A DNA stretch of 64,000 bases, taken from the NCBI GenBank assembly GCA_947446925.1, contig CANFHU010000002.1, positions 1-64,000 of the forward strand, in the 5' to 3' direction. This DNA comes from Flavobacteriia bacterium (GTDB lineage Bacteria > Bacteroidota > Bacteroidia > Flavobacteriales_D > Crocinitomicaceae). Position 1 is the stretch's first letter; the number at the start of each line of letters is the position of its first letter. A model generated the notes under the pieces. The model saw only the letters and a list, made by a program, of their open reading frames with translations, searched no databases and had not been told where the DNA came from. Shown here piece by piece: positions 21,225-30,324 of this stretch. Both the position numbers and the translations under genes were made by a program.

Positions 21225-22823
21225 CTACAAATTCTCGGTCAACTTAAACTCAGAAGTAGTATGGAAAGTTAAATCTGGATAATCTTTCTCCGCCATTTGA
21301 AGTAAGAAAGGTGTTTCAGCTAAAAACACGTAATTAGCATCTTTGTCTTTTGCAATATTCCCAGATTTCGTGTTTATAAAACGTTTTAATTCAACTTCAT
21401 TATCTGTTGTAATCCAACATGCTTTTACATAGTTTCTCGGAGTAAATCGACAAGAAGCGCCATATTCATGTAATAATCGATGTGCAATTACCTCGAATTG
21501 AAGTTGTCCAACGGTACCAATTATTTTTCTATTACCTGGTTGTTGAATGAATAACTGAGCGACACCTTCGTCTGTCAACTGGCTAATTCCTTTTTCGAGT
21601 TGTTTCGATTTTAAAGGATCTAAATTTTCTAACTCTTGGAATAACTCTGGAGAAAAACTTGGGATTCCTTTAAACATGAATTTTTCGCCTTCGTTTAAAG
21701 TGTCACCAATCTTGAAATTACCAGTATCGTATAAACCGATTACGTCTCCAGGATATGCTTCATCAATCACACTTTTGTCTTGTGCCATGAAGGAGGTAGG
21801 GTTAGGGAATTTAAATTTCTTTCCTAAACGAACATGATTATAAAAAGTATTACGTTCAAATTTACCAGAAACAATACGTAAAAAGGCAATTCGATCTCGG
21901 TGTTTTGGATCTAAATTGGCATGTATTTTAAAAACAAAACCGGAGAATTTTTCGTCATATGGATTAATCGTTTTTAAATCTGTTTCTCTAGATCTCGGAG
22001 TAGGGGATATCTCAATAAAAGCATCTAATAATTCTTGTACGCCAAAATTATTTACTGCAGAACCGAAAAATACGGGTGCGTATTCACCAGACAAGTATGT
22101 TTCTTGATCAAAAGGGTTATATACACCTGCAATCATTTCTAAATCATCTCTTAATTCTTTCGCAAAAGCTTCTCCAACTAATATATCTATTTCTTCACTA
22201 TTTACATCGGAAATAGAAACCACTTCTTTTGCAATTTTAGTCTTACTAGCTTGGAATAAATTAACGTTTTTCTCGTAAATATTGTAAACTCCCTTGAATC
22301 GGTCTCCCATACCAATCGGCCATGCTAAAGGACAAACTTTGATATTTAATTTGGATTCAATTTCGTCTAATAAAGTGAACGGGTCTTGTCCTTCACGATC
22401 CATTTTATTGATAAAAACAATCACAGGCGTATTACGCATTCTACAAACTTCCATTAATTTTTCGGTTTGTTGCTCCACACCATTCGCACAGTCAATTACC
22501 AATATAACACTATCCACAGCAGTAAGTGTTCGGTAAGTATCCTCCGCGAAATCTTTATGTCCAGGGGTATCTAATATGTTTACTTGTTTTCCTTTATACT
22601 CAAAAGCCATTACCGAAGTTGCAACCGATATCCCACGTTGTTTTTCGATTTCCATGAAATCCGAAGTAGCTGTTTTTTTTATTTTGTTATTTTTTACAGC
22701 ACCCGCTGTTTGAATGGCTCCACCGAATAATAATAATTTTTCCGTTAGTGTTGTCTTTCCAGCATCTGGGTGGGAAATAATTCCAAACGTTCTACGTTTA
22801 TCGATTGCTTCTTTGTTTTTCAT
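21225..22823 (-). CDS. prfC: Peptide chain release factor 3
   Basis: 532 aa, full length for RF3. The protein is a translational GTPase that removes RF1/RF2 from the ribosome after termination. G1 (HPDAGKTT), G3 (DTPGHKDF) and G4 (NKMD) motifs are all visible in the first 150 residues. The switch-I stretch [14 protein letters not shown] is the RF3 version rather than the EF-G version. The C-terminal half carries RF3-like segments such as [10 protein letters not shown] and HRLLHEYGA. The gene follows tRNA-His on the same strand. The ~50 bp downstream has only a short AGTCTAGACT palindrome and no T-tract, so no terminator is called. Confidence 0.97.
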   Translation of the reverse strand: MKNKEAIDKRRTFGIISHPDAGKTTLTEKLLLFGGAIQTAGAVKNNKIKKTATSDFMEIEKQRGISVATSVMAFEYKGKQVNILDTPGHKDFAEDTYRTLTAVDSVILVIDCANGVEQQTEKLMEVCRMRNTPVIVFINKMDREGQDPFTLLDEIESKLNIKVCPLAWPIGMGDRFKGVYNIYEKNVNLFQASKTKIAKEVVSISDVNSEEIDILVGEAFAKELRDDLEMIAGVYNPFDQETYLSGEYAPVFFGSAVNNFGVQELLDAFIEISPTPRSRETDLKTINPYDEKFSGFVFKIHANLDPKHRDRIAFLRIVSGKFERNTFYNHVRLGKKFKFPNPTSFMAQDKSVIDEAYPGDVIGLYDTGNFKIGDTLNEGEKFMFKGIPSFSPELFQELENLDPLKSKQLEKGISQLTDEGVAQLFIQQPGNRKIIGTVGQLQFEVIAHRLLHEYGASCRFTPRNYVKACWITTDNEVELKRFINTKSGNIAKDKDANYVFLAETPFLLQMAEKDYPDLTFHTTSEFKLTENL

Positions 22824-22835
22824 AGTAGTAGTAAC

Positions 22836-22865
22836 AAAAAAAGTCGCCTAAAATAAGACGACTTT
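22836..22865 (-). terminator. Terminator after tRNA-His
   Basis: Stem AAAGTCG (22840-22846) with CGACTTT (22859-22865), followed on the minus strand by a U-run. It separates the tRNA from prfC, which starts at 22823. Confidence 0.65.
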
Positions 22866-22873
22866 AAATTAAG

Positions 22874-22948
22874 GGAGGAAGATGGGTCTCGAACCCACGA
22901 CCTTCGGAACCACAAACCGACGCTCTAACCTACTGAGCTACATCCTCC
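22874..22948 (-). tRNA. tRNA-His (anticodon GTG)
   Basis: The minus strand folds as a cloverleaf: acceptor GAGGATG/CTTCCTC, D stem GCTC/GAGC, anticodon loop TTGTGGT (GTG, histidine) and T arm GTGGG-TTCGAGA-CCCAT. The extra 5' G (22948) opposite the C discriminator is the G-1:C73 identity pair of tRNA-His and confirms the isotype. CCA is not encoded. Two U-U oppositions are present: 6-67 in the acceptor stem and 31-39 closing the anticodon stem. Confidence 0.93.
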
Positions 22949-22961
22949 GTGTTTTGGTGTG

Positions 22962-22969
22962 CAAATATA
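22962..22969 (-). promoter_or_regulatory. TAnnTTTG promoter element of tRNA-His
   Basis: TATATTTG on the minus strand, ending 14 bp before the tRNA 5' end, fits the Bacteroidetes -7 element. It places the transcription start a few bases ahead of the mature tRNA. Confidence 0.5.
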
Positions 22970-23007
22970 AACAAAAAAAATATAGTTTATATATTCTTTT
23001 GAAAAAA

Positions 23008-23619
23008 TTATTTTATTTGAAGTTTATACATTTCTTCTTCACCAATAAAACCTTGTAATGTATCCCCAATTTGAACAGGACCAACACCTGCTGGCGTACC
23101 AGTAAAAATCAAATCACCAATTTTTAAAGTCATATATTGAGAAACATATGAAATGATCGTATCAATGGAAAAAATAAAGTCTTTGGTGTTACCTTGCTGA
23201 ACAATTTCATCATTTTTAAGTAGATGAAAATCTAATTTTTCTAGATTTAATTCTTGTTTAGAAATAAATCGTTCACTGATAACTGCAGAGCCATCAAATG
23301 CTTTAGCGCGTTCCCAAGGTAAACCTTTTGCTTTACATTCCTCTTGTAAATCACGTGCAGTAAAATCGATTCCTAGACCAATTTCAGTGTAATAAGTGGA
23401 AGCAAATTTTGGTGAAATATTTTTCCCAAGTTTGTTAATACGAACAACTATTTCACATTCGTAATGAAGATTTTGTGTAAACTCAGGGTAGTAAAAAGGT
23501 GTTTTTTTTGGCAATAATGATGAATCAGGTTTTAAGAAAAACAAAGGGCTTTTTGGTAATGGTGCATGCATCTCTTTTGCATGATCTGCATAATTTCGAC
23601 CGATACAAATGATTTTCAT
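23008..23619 (-). CDS. Fumarylacetoacetate hydrolase family protein (FAHD1-like)
   Basis: 203 aa. The start MKIICIGRNYADHAKEM and the core HYECEIVVRI, GLGIDFTARDLQ, KGLPWERAKAFDGSA and LIFTGTPAGVGPV are typical of the short FAH family, which includes FAHD1 and bacterial YcgM-like acylpyruvases and oxaloacetate decarboxylases. The E-x-E of the metal site is visible in HYECEI, with a downstream D in GIDF. The substrate cannot be told from sequence. The ATG follows directly on the stop of the exonuclease gene, so the two are co-transcribed and probably translationally coupled. Confidence 0.9.
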   Translation of the reverse strand: MKIICIGRNYADHAKEMHAPLPKSPLFFLKPDSSLLPKKTPFYYPEFTQNLHYECEIVVRINKLGKNISPKFASTYYTEIGLGIDFTARDLQEECKAKGLPWERAKAFDGSAVISERFISKQELNLEKLDFHLLKNDEIVQQGNTKDFIFSIDTIISYVSQYMTLKIGDLIFTGTPAGVGPVQIGDTLQGFIGEEEMYKLQIK

Positions 23620-24471
23620 TTATCTGTTGAATTTTGATTTTAATGCTTCTAATTGACTATTTAAGTCATTAGAACTAACTTTTTCTTCCTTATTTTGATT
23701 TTTGATTTTATCCATTTCTTGACGTAATTTTTGTTTTGTATATAATGGAAAATCGGTATTCGGGGATATGAACCAACTATAATAGCCAGGTTCGATGATA
23801 TGCACTTCTTGAATAGTTTTACCCTTATGTTTTCCGAAATTATACACACCATCACCATTCTCATTTACAACTAATCTTCCAGCAAAATCTAAGGTTTTAT
23901 GGTTTCCTGCTAATGAAAATTGCGCTAAAAATGGAATGTTCTGTTCTAAATTTTCGTATTTTTCGAGTTGAGACTTTAGTACTTCCCACGTTGCATTTGT
24001 GTCATTCATTGCATCATGTGCATCAATTAACTCTTTTTGACAGTAAAATTGATAAGCAGCACTTAAAGTACGCTGTTCCATTTTGTGAAATATGTTTTGT
24101 ACATCTACAAAATGTCTGTTTGCTAAATCAAAATCACTTCCTACGCGAATCAATTCCTCTGCTAATAAAGGGATGTCAAATTTATTGGAATTGTAACCCG
24201 CTAAATCTGCATCCCCAATAAATTCGATAACACGTGAAGCTAAATCTTTAAAAGTCGGAGCATCTTTCACTGTTTCATTAGAGATACCATGAATTTTAAC
24301 AACTTCTTCCGAAATATTCATTTCAGGATTAACCAAGGATTTGAAGCGTTCCTCACTTCCGTCTGGATTAATTTTAAGAATTGCAATTTCAACGATGCGT
24401 TCTTTGGATATATTCAAACCAGTAGCCTCTAAATCAAAGATTGCTAATGGTCTAGTAAGTTTTAATTTCAT
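23620..24471 (-). CDS. DnaQ-like 3'-5' exonuclease
   Basis: 283 aa. The exonuclease fold shows ExoI FDLEATG (catalytic D and E, residues ~13-19), ExoII GYNSNKFDIPLL (~100) and ExoIII HDAMNDTNAT (~155). Together these give the complete DEDDh active site. A C-terminal piece (~205-235: NFGKHKGKTIQEV, YYSWFI) resembles the small DUF3820-like domain appended to some exonucleases. The last ~30 residues are Lys/Glu-rich. It could be a proofreading-type or repair/RNA-trimming enzyme; the gene is not next to polymerase genes. It lies 21 bp after the TPR/PD40 gene and abuts the FAH-family gene, so the three probably form one operon. Confidence 0.92.
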   Translation of the reverse strand: MKLKLTRPLAIFDLEATGLNISKERIVEIAILKINPDGSEERFKSLVNPEMNISEEVVKIHGISNETVKDAPTFKDLASRVIEFIGDADLAGYNSNKFDIPLLAEELIRVGSDFDLANRHFVDVQNIFHKMEQRTLSAAYQFYCQKELIDAHDAMNDTNATWEVLKSQLEKYENLEQNIPFLAQFSLAGNHKTLDFAGRLVVNENGDGVYNFGKHKGKTIQEVHIIEPGYYSWFISPNTDFPLYTKQKLRQEMDKIKNQNKEEKVSSNDLNSQLEALKSKFNR

Positions 24472-24492
24472 GTTGTTTTTTTGAATCCCTGC

Positions 24493-26163
24493 TTATTTTT
24501 TAATATTCAATGCAGGTTCATTGATGGTTAGTTCTCTTTCGATTTTTTCGACATTTAAATCACACGAAGTGCTAATGTTTTCTGTATATAAGACTTCTCT
24601 GTTAGGTCCAAGTACTTCTACTAAATAATCCCTACAAGGTTCGAGAGCAGTGATGAAATAACCATCACGCAAACGAGGTCTTAGAATTTTTTTCTTGTTC
24701 GAATCGCAGTTTTGGCAAGATACCTCAACGTCTGTTAATTTATTTAATTGTTTTTTGTCTGTACGCTGAATGTGACCAGTAAGTAAAAAGTTAGTTTTGA
24801 TGTCTAATGGTACATAATTAATTTCATAGATATCTACTTGTCCAATACCATTTAATCTATTGGACGAAAAGTATCCTTTTAAACCGTCCGCTGTAGTAGA
24901 ATAGTAAATGTCATCTCGTTCTGAATTTATTGGGTAACCTAGATTTACAGGAGTACTCCATAAATTATCGTCGATTTTTACGCAGGTGTATATATCAAAA
25001 CCTCCCATACTTTTTTCACAATTACTGGAAAAATATAGGTTTTTGTTGTCAATGGATAAGAATGGTGCGTCCTCATCGAATTGTGTGTTAATGGAAGGTC
25101 CCATGTTTTGTGGTTTACTCCAATTTCCATCCGGTAATTTTACGATTCGATACAAATCTCGACCTCCGTAACCACCTGGTCTATCCGAAGAAAATATAGC
25201 AAAATTATTATCTTCATTAAAGTAAATATGACTTTCCCAAGCCTTTGTATTAACTTCCGGAATCGTAATTAATGTTAATGAATCTGTATTTCTAGAAGTT
25301 GCTAATAAGTCAATTTGAAATAAGTCTCCATTTTGTTTGGTGTCACGATATACATAAAGCATTCGCTCATCAGGAGTTATAGACACTGTAGCTTCATTTA
25401 ATTCTAGCTTACAAAACTTCATTTTCTTGGGTTTGGTCCAAGTTGTTTCTGTTTTTTTATAACTAACAAATATGTCTTCAGGAGAAAGATTTGTAAAATC
25501 TTCTACGTATTCTTTCAATGAATCCTCTAACCAAGTTTGTCGAGATGTGAAATAAATCGTGGTACCATCTGGAGAGATGATCGGTGCATATTCAGGATTT
25601 ATTGTATTGACAGAATCTCCAATTAATCGAATATCTACTTTTTTTGGTGTAGCCTTATATTTTGCAGCAATAGCTGTGTTTGAAACTTTAAGTCCTGCAA
25701 TTTTTGTTAATCGAGTTGTTTTACCTACTTGAGTTTCAAGAAATTTTTTGTAGAATTTTTCTGCTTCTGTATAATCACCTGTATTTTCTAAACAAAATGC
25801 GTAATAATAATAGGCTTCAAGTGGTGCTTTCGTTTCCATTCCTGACTCTGGATCATGTTTAGGAGATACATTTGTCACAGCCTTTTTCATGTATCCCATG
25901 GCAAGTTTAAAATCTTTTTTATAATAAAAAGTAGATAAACCTTTGCGGTATATAAAGTTTTTGTTGTTTGGATTCTTTTTTAATAAAGCGTCACTTATCA
26001 AGTCGGCTGCTTGATATTCTGTTTCTTCAATACAGCCATTCCAAGTGTAAACAAGTTCTTCAGCAGTTGCTCCTTTAATCAACGTTTTAATGTCATCGAT
26101 TGCAAATTGACTGTACGCAATGGAAGTGAATAAAAAGCAGACAATAAATAAAAAAAACTTCAT
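24493..26163 (-). CDS. TPR and PD40 (TolB-like) repeat exported protein, PorE-like but without OmpA domain
   Basis: 556 aa. A signal peptide (1-18, ending SIAYS) is followed by a TPR region (~50-150: KNFIYRKGLSTFYYKKDF, YYYAFCLENTGDY, AEKFYKKFLE). A PD40 beta-propeller follows (~185-450), with PIISPDGTTIYFTSR, SITPDERMLYVYRD, NLYFSSN and GYFSSNRLNG. The last ~90 residues look like a carboxypeptidase-regulatory-type fold (LTGHIQRTD, YFITALEPCRDYLVEV). This is the order seen in the T9SS component PorE and its relatives, but the C-terminal OmpA peptidoglycan-binding domain is missing. It may be a periplasmic or surface scaffold; a T9SS role is only inference. Confidence 0.85.
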   Translation of the reverse strand: MKFFLFIVCFLFTSIAYSQFAIDDIKTLIKGATAEELVYTWNGCIEETEYQAADLISDALLKKNPNNKNFIYRKGLSTFYYKKDFKLAMGYMKKAVTNVSPKHDPESGMETKAPLEAYYYYAFCLENTGDYTEAEKFYKKFLETQVGKTTRLTKIAGLKVSNTAIAAKYKATPKKVDIRLIGDSVNTINPEYAPIISPDGTTIYFTSRQTWLEDSLKEYVEDFTNLSPEDIFVSYKKTETTWTKPKKMKFCKLELNEATVSITPDERMLYVYRDTKQNGDLFQIDLLATSRNTDSLTLITIPEVNTKAWESHIYFNEDNNFAIFSSDRPGGYGGRDLYRIVKLPDGNWSKPQNMGPSINTQFDEDAPFLSIDNKNLYFSSNCEKSMGGFDIYTCVKIDDNLWSTPVNLGYPINSERDDIYYSTTADGLKGYFSSNRLNGIGQVDIYEINYVPLDIKTNFLLTGHIQRTDKKQLNKLTDVEVSCQNCDSNKKKILRPRLRDGYFITALEPCRDYLVEVLGPNREVLYTENISTSCDLNVEKIERELTINEPALNIKK

Positions 26164-26291
26164 ATATAATTTATTGAATTGATTTAAAGTTGATTAAGCA
26201 CAGTAAGACTACTTTAAATTAAATTAACCTTAATGAGTTCAATTTCAAAATAGTAAATATAATCTATATTTTTTTATTTTTCTTTATTTAC

Positions 26292-26320
26292 ATAAAAAAA
26301 GCCCGATAAATCGAGCTTTT
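26292..26320 (-). terminator. Terminator of the E2 gene
   Basis: Stem AAAAGCCCGA (26297-26306) with TCGAGCTTTT (26311-26320), one C-A mismatch, loop TAAA, with A/T runs on both sides. It lies just past the stop of the minus-strand gene at 26343. The rest of 26164-26342 is AT-rich leader of the next gene. Confidence 0.7.
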
Positions 26321-26342
26321 AATTTTAGGTTAATATTTGAGA

Positions 26343-27665
26343 TTAAATTTCTCTATTGATATCAAAACTTTCTAAGTAATCGGCAACTCTACGAACAAAT
26401 TGACCACCTAAAGATCCGTCTACTACTCGGTGGTCATACGAATGTGATAAAAACATTTTATGACGAATACCGATAAAATCTCCCTCAGGTGTTTCAATTA
26501 CAGCGGGCATTTTACGTACTGCACCAAGCGCTAAGATTGCTACTTGTGGTTGGTTGATGATAGGTGTTCCCATCACATTTCCGAATGAGCCTACATTTGT
26601 TACAGTGTAAGTACCACCTTGAATATCTTCTGGTTTTAATTTGTTATCACGAGCATTACGCGCTAACTGATTTACAGCCTTTGTTAATCCAGTTAAGTTT
26701 AAACGGTCCGCATTTTTAATAACCGGAACAATTAAATTCCCACTTGGTAATGCTGTAGCCATTCCTAAGTTAATATCTTTCTTTTTAATGATTTGAGTTC
26801 CATTTACAGAAACATTAATCATAGGGAAATCTTTTATTGCTTTTGCAATCGCTTCCATGAAAATAGGTGTGAAAGTAATGTTTTCACCTTCTCTTCGTTT
26901 GAAGGAATCTTTGATTTTTTCTCTCCACTTAACAATGTTTGTTACATCTGCTTCTACAAAAGAGGTAACGTGTGGTGAAGTGTGTTTGGACATAACCATG
27001 TGGTCTGCGATTAATTTTCGCATTCTGTCCATTTCTATAATTTCATCATTGCCACTTGGTATTGCAACCACTTCTTTTATAGTTGTTGTTGGTGCTTGGG
27101 CTTGAACTTGTACAACAGGAACTGAAGGTGTAACTGGAGTGGAAGGGGTAGAAACTTGTGATTGATTACCACGATTAGCAACAAAATCTAAGATATCTTT
27201 TTTCGTTACTCTGCCTTCTTGTCCTGTCCCAGAAATAGCATCCAATTCGTTGTTTGAAATCCCCTCTTTTTCAGCAATGCTTCTTACTAATGGGGAGTAA
27301 AATTTAGTGCTATTTGAATCCGATACCGCCTGAATTACAGATGGTGTTGTATTATTTACAACAGGAGCTATCTCTTTAATTATTTCTTCTACTTTAGGTG
27401 AACTTGTTTCTGCTTCTAAAGCTCCGTCTGTAGAGATTATTGCGATAACGTCACCAACTTGAGCCACTTGGTCTTTTTCGAAAAATATTTTAACCAAAAT
27501 TCCTTCCGCTTCAGATGGAAGTTCGTTGTCCACTTTGTCTGTAGCTACTTCAACCAAAGGTTCATCCATTGCAACAGCGTCACCAATGTTTTTTAACCAA
27601 TTTGTAATTGTAGCTTCTGTTACACTTTCTCCCATTTTAGGAAGTCTAATTTCCATTTGTGCCAT
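26343..27665 (-). CDS. 2-oxoacid dehydrogenase complex E2 (dihydrolipoyl acyltransferase)
   Basis: 440 aa from the ATG at 27665 (MAQMEIRLPKMGESV). The ATG at 27695 would lie at the predicted transcription start and adds a non-conserved extension. An N-terminal lipoyl domain has the lipoylated lysine in ATDKVDNEL. The peripheral subunit-binding domain (~110-150) shows SPLVRSIAEKEG and GTGQEGRVTKKDI. The acyltransferase domain ends with SYDHRVVDGSLGG, which holds the catalytic His and Asp. The likely partner is the fused E1 alpha/beta gene 5 kb away; together they would form a branched-chain or related 2-oxoacid dehydrogenase. E3 is not in the window. Substrate specificity cannot be fixed here. 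Confidence 0.95.
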   Translation of the reverse strand: MAQMEIRLPKMGESVTEATITNWLKNIGDAVAMDEPLVEVATDKVDNELPSEAEGILVKIFFEKDQVAQVGDVIAIISTDGALEAETSSPKVEEIIKEIAPVVNNTTPSVIQAVSDSNSTKFYSPLVRSIAEKEGISNNELDAISGTGQEGRVTKKDILDFVANRGNQSQVSTPSTPVTPSVPVVQVQAQAPTTTIKEVVAIPSGNDEIIEMDRMRKLIADHMVMSKHTSPHVTSFVEADVTNIVKWREKIKDSFKRREGENITFTPIFMEAIAKAIKDFPMINVSVNGTQIIKKKDINLGMATALPSGNLIVPVIKNADRLNLTGLTKAVNQLARNARDNKLKPEDIQGGTYTVTNVGSFGNVMGTPIINQPQVAILALGAVRKMPAVIETPEGDFIGIRHKMFLSHSYDHRVVDGSLGGQFVRRVADYLESFDINREI

Positions 27666-27697
27666 GTTATAGTGGATTTTAAATGTTAATTCCAAGG

Positions 27698-27727
27698 CAA
27701 AAATAAGTCATTTTTCCAAACGAACAA
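27698..27727 (-). promoter_or_regulatory. Promoter of the E2 gene
   Basis: TATTTTTG at 27698-27705 (-7 element) and TTG at 27725-27727 (-33 element), separated by 19 bp, fit the Bacteroidetes sigma-A promoter. The implied start near 27691 supports translation from 27665. Confidence 0.6.
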
Positions 27728-27849
27728 CGAATCAATGTCCTAAGTTGTCAAATTTACTAGAACTTTTTTGGAATCTAAATTTTCAATTTAAATTATAATA
27801 AACAGTTTGTATATGAAAAAGTTATTCAAGGAGAATGAATTTCAGATTT

Positions 27850-29796
27850 TTAGACTGTTTTATCTATGTTTTTCCAATTACTTTTCAAAATTTCCCAATC
27901 CTTGAAAAATGAATAATCTCTCGCATAGATAAGATTTAGTTTTTCCATGCGTAATTCATCATCGGAATGTATTTTATAGGTAGGGCTAAATATACCGTTA
28001 GAAATTTTAGGAAGGTTATGTAGTTGCTGTTTTTGATGTAGCGATAAACCTACCCAAGTTTTTTTACCAATCAAACATGCAAGTAGATTTTTGAAAAGTT
28101 GTTTTTTGTTTTGGTATGACCAAATTATGCATGGTGTTAAAGTAAGTATTCCTAAAGCGGTCAAAAAATCAAAAGTTCTTTTATTTCGTTTGTTTTTTGG
28201 TGTATTAATGTTGTATAAATCTAAAGTATATAATTCACCATTCGTGTTTGTGGAGTTACTACCAATTAAGAAAAGGGAATCTGGATGAGCAATTTTAAAA
28301 TCGATAGGGTATTTGTTTAATTCTACCATCCAACTTATTATTTGATTAGATGTTATATCCTTTGCGCAAAATATAATTTCATCTATCGGGTTTAGGTGGA
28401 CGATTTGATCTAGTTGTGAAATTGTACCAACTTGATTATCATTTTTTTTATCTGTTGCAGAAATTGCAACTATTTTAGAAGTGACGGTAGCACTTTGTTT
28501 TAATAATTGTTCTACTCGGTTTATTTCTAAAGGAGAGCCAATGATAGCAAAAGTCTTTTGGGATGATTTAGTTAAAGCGTACTTTCCTCCAATGCTTAGC
28601 GCTAATAATATCCTAGAAAGTATAAAATAACTACCGGTGATGACAGCTCCAACTAGGATAAATAGGCGTGAAAATTGATACGATTTTGGTAATAATGCAT
28701 AGATAGATAAAATTACTACTGTTCCTATAAATGTACCTAGGTAAGAAGATTTTAGTTTGAAAGGTTTATCATATCCACCTTGGTAATAAATATTTAGTAA
28801 CCAAATTAGTGCATAGGTTGGTAATGCAATTCGTAATATGGAAGTTTCAAAAATGATGTTTTTGTATATTTTCCAGTAGTTTGTAATGCTAAAAAGTCCA
28901 AAGATAATAAAAATGAAATCAATAAAAGGTAAAAATGCTTTTTTAGTGAATCTGACTAGTAGTGCGCTAGCAGCTCTTAGATAGATTGCTACATTTATTA
29001 GGAAAGAAAATAGGTTTGCGTTATTCTCTGAGAAATGTTTTTTTGCAAATATGATCATTGCATTGTAGAACACAAACACATAGTTTACAGAACTTTTTTT
29101 AGTACTTTCTCCTTTGTAGTGAATTATTTTTGTCTCTGGAAAATAATAATTATCGTATCCTCCGAGTTGAATACGGTAGGATAAATCAATATCTTCACCA
29201 TACATAAAAAAAGCTTCGTCTAATAATCCAACTTTATCTAAAGCTTCTTTTCGCATGAGCATAAATGCGCCACTTAAAATATCTACTTTGTGAATTTCAT
29301 TTTCAGGTAAAAATCCTAGGTGATATCGACCTGCTTTTTTGGATTTTGGAAAAAGTGTGGATAGTCCGAAAATTTTATAAAATGCAACGGTTGGGGTGGG
29401 TAAACCTCTTTTCGATTCAGGAAGAAAATTTCCTTTTCCATCTATCATGCGTACCCCTAAACCACCTGCATTCGGGTGTTCATTTAAAAAAGTAATCGTT
29501 TTAGAAAATGTATCTTCGCTAACAACGGTATCCGGGTTTAATAATAATACATATTTACCTTTGGATAGTTTTATCGCTTGATTGTTAGCTGTAGAAAAAC
29601 CAACATTTTGTTTATTGGCAATTAAATGAACATTTGGGAATTTTTGTTCCACCATTTCTACGGATCCATCGATGGAATTGTTATCCACGACAAATATTTC
29701 TCCAGATATATTTTCCAAAGCACGATACACAGAAACTAAACATTGCTCCAAAAAATAGGAGACATTGTAGTTAACAATGATTACAGATATGTCAAT
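27850..29796 (-). CDS. Family 2 glycosyltransferase fused to a sugar-transferase-like membrane tail; no ATG start
   Basis: About 648 aa if started at the ATT at 29796. The first strand of the GT-A fold (DISVIIVNYN) lies upstream of the first conventional start codon, TTG 29751, so the gene must begin earlier. The open frame has no ATG; CTG 29808 and ATT 29796 are possible starts, or an indel separates it from the ATG at 29843 (see findings). Residues ~1-235 are a GT2 domain with VVDNNSIDGS, NPDTVVSE and MYGEDIDLSYR. Several membrane segments (~255-400) follow, then a Rossmann-like part (TFAIIGSPLEINRV). A last part (KRTFDFLTALGILTL, KTWVGL) resembles polyprenyl-phosphate sugar transferases but lacks most of their catalytic core. 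Likely role: cell-surface polysaccharide synthesis at the inner membrane. It lies downstream of ridA on the same strand. Confidence 0.85.
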   Translation of the reverse strand: MDISVIIVNYNVSYFLEQCLVSVYRALENISGEIFVVDNNSIDGSVEMVEQKFPNVHLIANKQNVGFSTANNQAIKLSKGKYVLLLNPDTVVSEDTFSKTITFLNEHPNAGGLGVRMIDGKGNFLPESKRGLPTPTVAFYKIFGLSTLFPKSKKAGRYHLGFLPENEIHKVDILSGAFMLMRKEALDKVGLLDEAFFMYGEDIDLSYRIQLGGYDNYYFPETKIIHYKGESTKKSSVNYVFVFYNAMIIFAKKHFSENNANLFSFLINVAIYLRAASALLVRFTKKAFLPFIDFIFIIFGLFSITNYWKIYKNIIFETSILRIALPTYALIWLLNIYYQGGYDKPFKLKSSYLGTFIGTVVILSIYALLPKSYQFSRLFILVGAVITGSYFILSRILLALSIGGKYALTKSSQKTFAIIGSPLEINRVEQLLKQSATVTSKIVAISATDKKNDNQVGTISQLDQIVHLNPIDEIIFCAKDITSNQIISWMVELNKYPIDFKIAHPDSLFLIGSNSTNTNGELYTLDLYNINTPKNKRNKRTFDFLTALGILTLTPCIIWSYQNKKQLFKNLLACLIGKKTWVGLSLHQKQQLHNLPKISNGIFSPTYKIHSDDELRMEKLNLIYARDYSFFKDWEILKSNWKNIDKTV

Positions 29797-29867
29797 TTCT
29801 TGATTCAGTGTTTTGTTTTTAGGGATTTGTAGATAATAGACATGTCTTATTTAATGTCTCATGTCTT

Positions 29868-30245
29868 TTATCTAATAGCAATACATGATATTTCAATTGG
29901 AACATCTAAAGGCAGTCGACTAACTTGGACAGTTTCTCTTGCTGGAGGCATTGCTGTAAAATAAGAACCATATACACCATTAACTTTTGCAAAATCATTT
30001 AAGTCCGTCACAAAAATGGTGCATTTTACAATGTTTGTATAATCCATATCTGCTTCCTTTAGTAATAAACCTATGTTATCCATGATTTGTTTTGTAGAAG
30101 CTTCAATATTTTCTAGGGTTAAATTACCTGTGTTTGGATTTGTTGGGATTTGACCACTAATATATAAGGTGTCGTTTTTTAAAACTGCTGGACTATATGG
30201 TCCAATTGGAGCTGGTGCACCAGGAATACTAAAAGTTTGTTTCAT
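29868..30245 (-). CDS. ridA: RidA family reactive intermediate deaminase
   Basis: 125 aa, the usual length. RidA hydrolyses reactive enamine/imine intermediates made by PLP enzymes. The family signatures GPYSPAV, LYISGQIP and MPPARETVQVSRLP are present, including the arginine of the PAR motif that binds the carboxylate of the substrate, and the glutamate near the C-terminal IEISCIAI strand. The gene is divergent from the amidotransferase gene. It lies just upstream of the glycosyltransferase and may share its transcript. Confidence 0.95.
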   Translation of the reverse strand: MKQTFSIPGAPAPIGPYSPAVLKNDTLYISGQIPTNPNTGNLTLENIEASTKQIMDNIGLLLKEADMDYTNIVKCTIFVTDLNDFAKVNGVYGSYFTAMPPARETVQVSRLPLDVPIEISCIAIR

Positions 30246-30311
30246 GACTGTGTTTTTTTAACAGGCTAAAGATAAACTTTTCTGAATTATGGAACTTTGT
30301 TCGTTAAATAT

Positions 30312-30319
30312 TAATTTTG
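30312..30319 (+). promoter_or_regulatory. TAnnTTTG element before the amidotransferase gene
   Basis: TAATTTTG ends 5 bp before the preferred ATG (30325). It would give a leaderless or nearly leaderless mRNA. It also argues against the ATG at 30289, which lies upstream of it. Confidence 0.4.
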
Positions 30320-30324
30320 TCTTT

